Assembly (NCBI GenBank): GCA_946480525.1
Contig: CAMLLA010000057.1
Span: 1-14,555 of the forward strand
DNA from: an uncultured Asticcacaulis sp.
GTDB taxonomy: Bacteria > Pseudomonadota > Alphaproteobacteria > Caulobacterales > Caulobacteraceae
Length of the DNA: 14,555 nt
Direction: 5' to 3'
Below the pieces are notes generated by a model that did not search any database, was not told the DNA's origin, and worked only from the letters and a program-made list of their open reading frames with translations. The position numbers and the translations under genes were made by a program. Of this stretch, positions 9,084-14,555 are shown in pieces (within the stretch, counting starts at the first letter, position 1; each line of letters opens with the position of its first letter).

Positions 9084-9776
9084 CTAACCCGGGCCGGATT
9101 TATTCGGCTGGGAACTGCCCACGACGCGGTCACCCACATAGGGGTTGCCGCGTCGTTCTGCATTGAAACTCGACATCGGACCATGTCCCGGCACGAAGCG
9201 CACATCGCCCAGCGGCCACAGCTTCTGAGTGATGGCGTTGATCAGGTCGGCATGGTTGCCGCGCGGAAAGTCGGTGCGGCCGATTGATCCAGCAAACAAC
9301 ACATCGCCCACCTGCGCGAACTGGCTTTCCGGATGATGGAAGACGACGTGACCAGGTGTATGACCGGGGCAGTGGATGATGTTCCACGTCGTCTTGCCCA
9401 GAGTGACCGTATCACCGTCTTCCAGCCAGCGGTCAGGCACAAAGCTTTGCGCGTCATAAATCCCCCAGCGCTTGGCGTCTTCGGGAATGCGCTCGATCCA
9501 GAATGCATCGTCGCGATGCGGCCCTTCGACCGGACAGCCCGTCAGCTCACGAAGATGCTGTGTACCGCCGGCGTGGTCGGCGTGCCCGTGAGTCACCCAA
9601 ATTTTCTCCAGCGTCAGCCCGCGTCGTTTCAGCTCGTCGACAATGGGTTCGACATCGCCGCCAGGATCGATGATCGCTGCCTTGTTTGTCTTGGTGCACC
9701 ACACGACCGTGCAGTTCTGCTGAAGCGGGGTCACCGGCGCGATCAGCACGCCGACGGGAGAAGGAGGAGTGGTCAT
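9084..9776 (-). CDS. Glyoxalase II-like metallo-beta-lactamase-fold hydrolase (YcbL/GloC type)
   Basis: This is a 230-residue predicted cytoplasmic metal-dependent hydrolase, likely active on thioesters such as S-lactoylglutathione. All metal ligands of the fold are present: H63, H65, D67 and H68 in THGHADH; H139 in CPGHTPGH; D158 in GDVLFAGSIGRTDF; and H198 in VPGHGP. The length and the compact C-terminus without the full glyoxalase II helical domain match the YcbL (type II glyoxalase, GloC) group rather than GloB. The N-terminus VTPLQQNCTVVW is also typical of that group. GGTGA lies 9 nt upstream of the ATG as a modest ribosome site. Some members of this superfamily act on other thioesters or persulfides, so the substrate is not certain. 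Confidence 0.92.
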   Translation of the reverse strand: MTTPPSPVGVLIAPVTPLQQNCTVVWCTKTNKAAIIDPGGDVEPIVDELKRRGLTLEKIWVTHGHADHAGGTQHLRELTGCPVEGPHRDDAFWIERIPEDAKRWGIYDAQSFVPDRWLEDGDTVTLGKTTWNIIHCPGHTPGHVVFHHPESQFAQVGDVLFAGSIGRTDFPRGNHADLINAITQKLWPLGDVRFVPGHGPMSSFNAERRGNPYVGDRVVGSSQPNKSGPG

Positions 9777-9914
9777 TGAAATTCACCAGGACGCAGACAG
9801 GGCCTGTATGGCCGCAGCGCTTTGCCAAATCAATTTAAATGGTGCCGCCCTTGTCATTTCGCCATCGGGAAAGGGTGGTTTTCATCAATATTGCGCCGCA
9901 AACGGATTGCTGGT

Positions 9915-9939
9915 TTCTAAAAAATTCCATTAATTAGAA
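9915..9939. repeat. AT-rich inverted repeat TTCTAA-N13-TTAGAA
   Basis: Arms at 9915-9920 and 9934-9939 flank a 13-nt AT-rich spacer, inside a stretch (about 9912-9950) that is strikingly AT-rich for this genome. It lies about 125 nt upstream of the permease start and upstream of its likely promoter, where an activator or nucleoid protein could bind. Any regulatory role is inference. Confidence 0.35.
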
Positions 9940-9965
9940 TATTTTGCCTGCATCTTCTCACCTTT

Positions 9966-10002
9966 CGCAAAATTGTTGCGGTTCCAACTTTTGCGTTATA
10001 GT
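9966..10002 (+). promoter_or_regulatory. Dyad overlapping the probable promoter of the permease gene
   Basis: CGCAAAA (9966-9972) pairs with TTTTGCG (9989-9995), and inside it GTTG (9975-9978) pairs with CAAC (9985-9988), giving a near-continuous dyad with a 2-nt bulge. The likely -35 (TTGTTG 9973-9978 or TTGCGG 9976-9981) lies inside the dyad. The likely -10 GTTATAGT (9995-10002) begins at its right edge. A protein bound here would compete with polymerase. The rest of the 285-nt gap (9777-10061) shows no coding potential that I trust. Confidence 0.42.
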
Positions 10003-10061
10003 CTCGTTCATCAAACCGGCGCCCGGGGGCGTTCAGGTGCCTATATTTCCAAAGGTGATAG

Positions 10062-11636
10062 ATGAACTGGCGTGTAAAGCCACTAGACGCGATCCTGGCC
10101 ACGGCCGAGAAAAAATCGCTGCACCGCTCTCTGGGTGCATTTCAACTGACCATGCTGGGCATCGGCGCCATTATCGGCACCGGCATCTTCGTCCTTACCG
10201 CCGCGGCGGCGCAAAAAGCCGGGCCCGGCATGATGTTCTCCTTCATCGTCGCCGGCTTCGTCTGCGCCGTCGCCGCGCTCTGCTACTCCGAACTGGCTTC
10301 GATGGTGCCGGTGTCGGGGTCGGCCTACACCTACACCTACGCCGTCATGGGCGAACTGCTGGCCTGGATGGTCGGTTGGGCGCTGGTCCTTGAATATGCC
10401 GTCGCCGCCTCCGCCGTCTGTGTCGGCTGGTCGGGCTATGTCATGGGCCAGATACGGGAATATACAGGGTTCGTGCTACCCGAGCTATTGGCCAATGGGC
10501 CGGTCTGGGGCATGAACGGTTTCATGCCGACCGTCGATTTCAGCCACGGCGTCGTCAACCTTCCTGCCATCATCGTCGCCGCCGCCGTTACGTGGCTGCT
10601 GGTCATGGGCACGACCGAAAGCGCTACGGTCAATGCGTTGCTGGTCGTCGTCAAGATCGTCGCCCTGACGGCCTTCATCGTCATCAGCCTGCCGCTCATC
10701 AAGGGCGAAAACTTCACGCCGCTGATGCCGAACGGCCTGTTCGGTCACGACGGTTTGGGTGTAATCGGGGCTGCCGCGTCGATCTTCTTCGCCTATGTCG
10801 GCTTCGACGCCGTGTCGACCGCCGCCGAGGAAACCAAGAACCCGCAAAAGAACGTGCCGATCGGCCTGATTGCCTCGCTCGGCATCTGTACCGTCTTTTA
10901 CCTGCTGGTCGCCGCGGGCGTCATCGGTACCGTCGGCGCCCAGCCGATCACCGACGCCGCCGGCAAGGTCCTGTCGCCCGACAGCGCGGACTTTACGCTG
11001 CAATGTAAGGCCCTGGCCGATGCCGGCACCGCGCCGATCGTCTGTTCCAAGGAAGCCCTGGCGGAAGTCCTGCGCGTCATGAACTTCGACCTCATCAGCA
11101 AGCTGGTGGGCACCGCGGCCTCGATCGCCCTTCCGTCGGTCATCCTGATGATGATCTACGGCCAGACCCGCATCTTTTTCGTCATGGCCCGCGACGGTCT
11201 GCTGCCGGAAAAGCTGGCCGACGTGCACCCCAAGTGGAAGACGCCGTGGAAGATGACCATCTTTACCGGTATCTGCGTCGCCATCGCCGGCGCCTTCTTC
11301 CCGGTCGGCCAGCTGGCGGACGTATCGAACTCCGGTACGCTGTTCGCCTTCTTCATGGTCGCCATCGCAATCATGGTCCTGCGCGTCAAGGATCCCAAGC
11401 GCCATCGCCCATTCAAGACGCCGTTGGTATGGATCATCGCACCGCTTGCCGCCTTGGGCTGCCTTGGCCTTTACTTCAACCTGCCGCTGGTCGCCAAGCT
11501 GGTCCTGCCGATCTGGGGCGCCGTTGGCTTGTTGATCTACTTCGGTTACAGCCGCAACCACAGCCACGTCGGCCGCGGCCTGATCGAGGTCCACGAAGAC
11601 GACAAGGATATCCCGCCGCCCCCAGGGACGACCTGA
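10062..11636 (+). CDS. APC-family amino-acid permease (cationic amino-acid transporter-like)
   Basis: This 524-residue inner-membrane transporter probably takes up amino acids by proton or ion coupling. The N-terminal cytoplasmic stretch and GAFQLTMLGIGAIIGTGIFV (residues 25-44) mark the first helix, with the unwound G-x-G substrate-binding turn of the APC superfamily. YSELASMVPVSGSAYTYTY (75-93) and FFAYVGFDAVSTAAEETKNP are the family signatures of later segments. I count about 12 hydrophobic segments, ending near residue 500. A long external loop holds two cysteines (C315, C328) that could form a disulfide in the periplasm. The overall pattern resembles YfnA/YhdG and CAT-type members; the exact substrate cannot be read from the sequence. 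The start is supported by AAAGGTGA (10051-10058), 3 nt before the ATG. It is a single-gene unit closed by its own terminator. Confidence 0.93.
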   Translation: MNWRVKPLDAILATAEKKSLHRSLGAFQLTMLGIGAIIGTGIFVLTAAAAQKAGPGMMFSFIVAGFVCAVAALCYSELASMVPVSGSAYTYTYAVMGELLAWMVGWALVLEYAVAASAVCVGWSGYVMGQIREYTGFVLPELLANGPVWGMNGFMPTVDFSHGVVNLPAIIVAAAVTWLLVMGTTESATVNALLVVVKIVALTAFIVISLPLIKGENFTPLMPNGLFGHDGLGVIGAAASIFFAYVGFDAVSTAAEETKNPQKNVPIGLIASLGICTVFYLLVAAGVIGTVGAQPITDAAGKVLSPDSADFTLQCKALADAGTAPIVCSKEALAEVLRVMNFDLISKLVGTAASIALPSVILMMIYGQTRIFFVMARDGLLPEKLADVHPKWKTPWKMTIFTGICVAIAGAFFPVGQLADVSNSGTLFAFFMVAIAIMVLRVKDPKRHRPFKTPLVWIIAPLAALGCLGLYFNLPLVAKLVLPIWGAVGLLIYFGYSRNHSHVGRGLIEVHEDDKDIPPPPGTT

Positions 11637-11658
11637 GACGGCAGTCATTGAGAATATG

Positions 11659-11690
11659 GGCGTCCGGGTAGCCGGGCGCCTTTTTCTTTT
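11659..11690 (+). terminator. Intrinsic terminator of the permease gene
   Basis: GGCGTCCGG pairs with CCGGGCGCC (11659-11680; 9 bp including one G-T pair; GTAG loop). It is followed directly by TTTTTCTTTT (11681-11690). It lies 22 nt after the permease stop and 24 nt before the hrpB start, so hrpB must rely on read-through or on a promoter that I cannot identify in this short space. Confidence 0.9.
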
Positions 11691-11714
11691 GTTTTGTGTC
11701 TGGTACGGAGAGCC

Positions 11715-14177
11715 ATGCTCCCCGTCGAAGAGATATTTCCGGACCTCAAGGCCTGGCTGGCGGACAACGCCACCGCCCTGATCATCGCTCCCCCCGGCGC
11801 GGGCAAGACCACCGGCGTGCCCCTGGCCCTGCTCGAGGAACCATGGCTTAACGGCCAGAAGATCATCCTGCTCGAGCCGCGGCGGCTGGCGGCGCGGGCC
11901 GCGGCAGCACGCATGGCTGAGACACTTGGTGAGCTTGTCGGCCAGACCGTTGGCTTTAGGGTGCGCGGCGAGACGAAGGTGAGCGGCAAGACGCGCGTCG
12001 AGGTGGTCACCGAAGGCATATTTTCAAGATTGATCCTGGACGACCCGTCGCTCGACGGCATAGGCTGCGTGATCTTCGACGAATTCCATGAACGCAGCCT
12101 CGATGCCGATCTGGGGCTGGCCTTTGCCCGTGACGCGCAAGGGCTTTTGCGTGACGACCTGCGGCTTCTCGTCATGTCGGCGACGCTGGATGGCGAACGC
12201 GTGCTGGGCCTGCTGCCGGATGCGAAGGGCTTTACCTCGCTCGGCCGGACATTCGCGATCACCACCCATTATCTCGGCCGCGACCAGACCCTGCCGATGG
12301 AAACCGACATCGCCAGGCACGTGGTGAGGCTTTCCGGGAAGTTGTCGGCGCAAGCCGCTGAAACCATGCTGGTTTTTCTGCCTGGTCAGGGCGAAATCCA
12401 CCGAGTCGCTCAGCGTGTCGAGGAGCGCGGGTTAGCCGACCATATCGAGCTGCACAAGCTCTATGGCGCCATGGATTTCCGCGACCAGGCGCGGGTACTG
12501 GCGAAGAACGCGCCCGGCCATCCCAAGATCGTACTTGCGACCGCCATCGCTGAAACTTCGCTGACGCTCGACAAGGTGGCAATGGTCGTCGATTGTGGCC
12601 TGTCGCGTCTGGGGCGTTTCGATCCGGCGCGCGGCGTCACCGCCTTTGTCACCGAACGGGTGTCGCGCGCCTCCGCCGACCAGAGGCGCGGCCGGGCCGG
12701 CCGGACGCAGGAAGGCGACGCCTATCGGCTATGGGACGCCGAGCAGGATCGATCATTGATTCCGTTCGCCCGGCCGGAAATCCTCGAGACCGACCTGTCG
12801 CAGCTAGCCTTGTCCTTGCGGCTGTGGGGCGCCCGGTCGACCGAAGGATTGGCGCTGCTCGATCATCCGCCGAAGGCCGCCATGGATGAAGCGGTAAAAC
12901 TTCTTCAGACATTGGGCGCGCTCGATGCCAATGGCGACCTGACCTCGCACGGCCGGATGATGGCGCAATTGCCGATGGCGCCGCGTCTGGCGCACATGCT
13001 GCTGAAAGCCGCGGAAGCGGGCGCGGCGGTGCAGGGCGCGCAATTGGCCGTACTGCTGTCGGAAAACGGCGTCGGCGGCAAGGCGACCGATCTCGACCTG
13101 CGGCTGGAGGCGCTGGGCCGGGACCGCTCTCCCAAGGTCGCGCAGGCGCGCAACCTGGCCGACAACTGGACGCGGCAGGCGCAGGCTCTGGTGAAATCGG
13201 CAAACAGGGCAGGCGGAAAGACCCTGTCACACCATCTGTTGGCCGAGTGCTTCCCCGAGCGTGTCGCCCGGGCGCGCGGCAAACCGGGTGAGTTCCTGAT
13301 GGCCAATGGCAGGGGCGCCTATGTAGATGAGCACGATCCTTTGGCCAGAGCCGAATTCCTGGCGGTCGGCGATCTCGGCGGCGGGGCTAACCGCGATCGC
13401 ATCCTGTTGGGGGCGGCCTTGACCGAGGCCGAGGTGATGGCCTTGTTTGCCGACCGGGTCAGCAGGGGGCCTGTGCTGGAAAAGACCAGTGGCCGCTTCC
13501 GGGCATTCGAGCAGGTGCGGCTTGGCGCCTTGGTCCTGTCATCCAAACCGTTGACCGCAATTCCCCCGGAACTTCTGCTTCATGCCGAAGCGGAAGAAAT
13601 CCAGCAAAAGGGATTGAAAGCCCTGAAATTTTCTGAAGGCGCGGAGGGGCTTCGGGCGCGGGTTGCATTCGTGCGCGGCCAGGACGAAAGCTGGCCGGAC
13701 ATGGGCGACGATGCCCTTCTGTCAACGCTTGAGGCCTGGCTTGGGCCTTACGCCGCCGGCAAGTCGATGTTGTCCCTGGGGGCGCACGACGTCTATCAGG
13801 CGCTGCTCAACATCCTGACCTACGACCAGCAGAAAGCCCTGGACCGGCTGGCCCCCGAAACCCTGCGCATGCCGACGGGGTCCAACATCCGCATCGACTA
13901 TGGCGCCGAAGGCGGGCCGCGCATCGATGTTCGCGTCCAGGAGCTTTATGGAACCACGGTTCATCCGACGCTTGGGCCCAACCGCACGCCGGTGACCCTG
14001 GCCCTGACTTCGCCGGCGCATCGCCCAATCCAGATCACCAAGGACCTGCCGGCCTTTTGGGACGGTTCGTGGTCCGAGGTGCGCAGTGAAATGAAGGGCC
14101 GCTATCCGCGTCACGTCTGGCCGGAAAATCCTCGCGAGGCCGATCCGACCACGCGTGCCAAGCCCAGAGGGACCTGA
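11715..14177 (+). CDS. hrpB: ATP-dependent RNA helicase HrpB
   Basis: This is a cytoplasmic DExH-box helicase of the bacterial HrpA/HrpB group; its cellular role is poorly defined. The 820 residues match the family's usual length. Motif I (Walker A) APPGAGKT is at 25-32, motif II DEFH at 122-125, motif III SAT at 155-157, motif V ATAIAETSLT at 275-284 and motif VI QRRGRAGR at 323-330. The helicase-associated domain follows. The family-specific C-terminal domain ends with GRYPRHVWPENPREADPT, so the protein is intact. The frame is open upstream to a TTG at 11694, but ATG 11715 is the better start. It has GGAG (11707-11710) 4 nt upstream, and the protein then begins MLPVEEIFPDL, as expected for HrpB; the upstream codons also fall close to the preceding terminator's T-tract. 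A 16-bp tandem duplication spans the stop codon. Confidence 0.96.
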   Translation: MLPVEEIFPDLKAWLADNATALIIAPPGAGKTTGVPLALLEEPWLNGQKIILLEPRRLAARAAAARMAETLGELVGQTVGFRVRGETKVSGKTRVEVVTEGIFSRLILDDPSLDGIGCVIFDEFHERSLDADLGLAFARDAQGLLRDDLRLLVMSATLDGERVLGLLPDAKGFTSLGRTFAITTHYLGRDQTLPMETDIARHVVRLSGKLSAQAAETMLVFLPGQGEIHRVAQRVEERGLADHIELHKLYGAMDFRDQARVLAKNAPGHPKIVLATAIAETSLTLDKVAMVVDCGLSRLGRFDPARGVTAFVTERVSRASADQRRGRAGRTQEGDAYRLWDAEQDRSLIPFARPEILETDLSQLALSLRLWGARSTEGLALLDHPPKAAMDEAVKLLQTLGALDANGDLTSHGRMMAQLPMAPRLAHMLLKAAEAGAAVQGAQLAVLLSENGVGGKATDLDLRLEALGRDRSPKVAQARNLADNWTRQAQALVKSANRAGGKTLSHHLLAECFPERVARARGKPGEFLMANGRGAYVDEHDPLARAEFLAVGDLGGGANRDRILLGAALTEAEVMALFADRVSRGPVLEKTSGRFRAFEQVRLGALVLSSKPLTAIPPELLLHAEAEEIQQKGLKALKFSEGAEGLRARVAFVRGQDESWPDMGDDALLSTLEAWLGPYAAGKSMLSLGAHDVYQALLNILTYDQQKALDRLAPETLRMPTGSNIRIDYGAEGGPRIDVRVQELYGTTVHPTLGPNRTPVTLALTSPAHRPIQITKDLPAFWDGSWSEVRSEMKGRYPRHVWPENPREADPTTRAKPRGT

Positions 14178-14195
14178 AGCCAGAGGGACCTGAAG
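14164..14195. repeat. 16-bp perfect tandem duplication over the hrpB stop codon
   Basis: CCAGAGGGACCTGAAG occurs twice back to back, at 14164-14179 and 14180-14195. The first copy holds the last codons and the TGA of hrpB. The second copy is a non-coding duplicate carrying another TGA. Because the first stop is used, the protein is unchanged. The likely origin is replication slippage. Confidence 0.95.
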
Positions 14196-14206
14196 ATGGG
14201 AACATA

Positions 14207-14239
14207 TTGCATCCATATGCCGGATCAGGCGTATAAGAT
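14207..14239 (+). promoter_or_regulatory. Weak candidate promoter of the GST-like gene
   Basis: TTGCAT (14207-14212) and TATAAG (14232-14237, within TATAAGAT) are separated by 19 nt, slightly too far for a standard promoter. No terminator separates hrpB from this gene, so read-through from hrpB is an alternative. Confidence 0.28.
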
Positions 14240-14263
14240 GCAAAGACTTTGGCTGGAGGCGCC

Positions 14264-14555
14264 GTGCTTACCGTACATCACCTGGAAAACTCACGCTCGC
14301 AACGTGTTTTGTGGCTGCTCGAAGAGTTGCGCGTTCCCTATGATATCAAGATCTACAAGCGCGACGCCAACTACCTGGCGCCGACCGAGCTGAAGACAAT
14401 TCATCCGCTGGGCAAGGCGCCGGTAATTGTCACCAGCGAAGGCGAGGTCGTTGCCGAGACCGGCGCAATCATGGATTATATTCTGCACACCTATGATGGC
14501 ACCGGGCTGATCCCGCAGCCCAAGACCAAGGCGCGCAACGCATTTACCTACTGGA
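14264..14555 (+). CDS. Glutathione S-transferase-like protein (3'-truncated by the window edge)
   Basis: The first 97 codons of a glutathione S-transferase family protein are present; the C-terminal helical domain lies outside the window. The visible part is a thioredoxin-fold N-domain: VHHLENSRSQRVLWLLEEL (4-22) with serines S10 and S12 where many bacterial members carry the catalytic or glutathione-contacting Ser, then HPLGKAPV (47-54) with the cis-proline P53. ETGAI (65-69) corresponds to the glutathione-binding E-S/T motif. The start codon is GTG at 14264, with GGAGG (14255-14259) 4 nt upstream. No ATG in a suitable position keeps the first beta-strand. The gene is 86 nt downstream of hrpB. 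The specific substrate is unknown. Confidence 0.88.
   Translation, partial: MLTVHHLENSRSQRVLWLLEELRVPYDIKIYKRDANYLAPTELKTIHPLGKAPVIVTSEGEVVAETGAIMDYILHTYDGTGLIPQPKTKARNAFTYW

Noticed and set aside
10485..11648. 387-codon open frame on the - strand
   Set aside because: It is antisense to the amino-acid permease, very rich in Asp, Gly, Arg and Gln as expected from reversed hydrophobic codons, and has no recognisable motif.
11694..11714. Upstream TTG start for hrpB
   Set aside because: It sits next to the permease terminator T-tract and lacks a good ribosome site. ATG 11715 has GGAG at proper distance and gives the usual N-terminus.
14196..14393. 65-codon frame beginning at the ATG just after hrpB
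   Set aside because: It overlaps the GST-like gene in another frame, is rich in Cys and Ser in no recognisable pattern, and lacks a ribosome site. The GST frame has clear family motifs.

Overview
The window looks like chromosomal DNA from a GC-rich alphaproteobacterium. The rpoC, TonB-receptor, hrpB and permease sequences all fit this. Several candidate promoters fit the Caulobacter-type housekeeping consensus (TTGACGS, 10-14 nt, GCTANAWC) better than the E. coli one. Caulobacteraceae is therefore my best guess, but it is an inference. I see no tRNA, rRNA, CRISPR array, insertion sequence, transposase or integrase. Apart from one accessory-looking operon the region reads as ordinary core genome.

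Layout, left to right. (1) 1-2904: the last 967 residues of rpoC, the RNA polymerase beta' subunit, closed by a strong intrinsic terminator. (2) 3045-5315: an outer-membrane TonB-dependent receptor. (3) 5389-6516: a heme catalase-like protein of the small y4iL-like branch. (4) 6592-7411: a compact + strand operon headed by a perfect 34-bp palindrome that overlaps the likely promoter. It encodes a four-helix membrane protein, a minimal 69-residue XRE-type regulator, and a 53-residue single-helix membrane protein that overlaps the regulator's stop codon as ATGA. (5) 7413-8597 (- strand): a YhiN/HI0933-family flavoprotein whose 3' end lies 1 nt from the end of the operon. (6) 8700-9005: a small SCP2-domain protein, divergent from the flavoprotein. 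(7) 9084-9776 (- strand): a glyoxalase II-like metallo-beta-lactamase-fold hydrolase. (8) 10062-11636: an APC-family amino-acid permease behind a dyad-rich, locally AT-rich leader and closed by an intrinsic terminator. (9) 11715-14177: the ATP-dependent helicase HrpB. (10) 14264 to the window end: the start of a glutathione S-transferase-like protein.

Most genes are single transcription units with unrelated housekeeping roles: transcription, outer-membrane uptake, peroxide or heme chemistry, lipid binding, thioester hydrolysis, amino-acid uptake and RNA helicase activity. The only clear multi-gene circuit is the operon at 6533-7411. There the regulator is almost entirely DNA-binding domain, so any sensing probably comes from the co-encoded membrane proteins. 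The nested palindrome is well placed for autoregulation. This is the best candidate for an under-described system here. Other points worth checking are a sharp change in codon usage inside rpoC near position 1020, a 16-bp tandem duplication spanning the hrpB stop codon, and dyads at the permease promoter.
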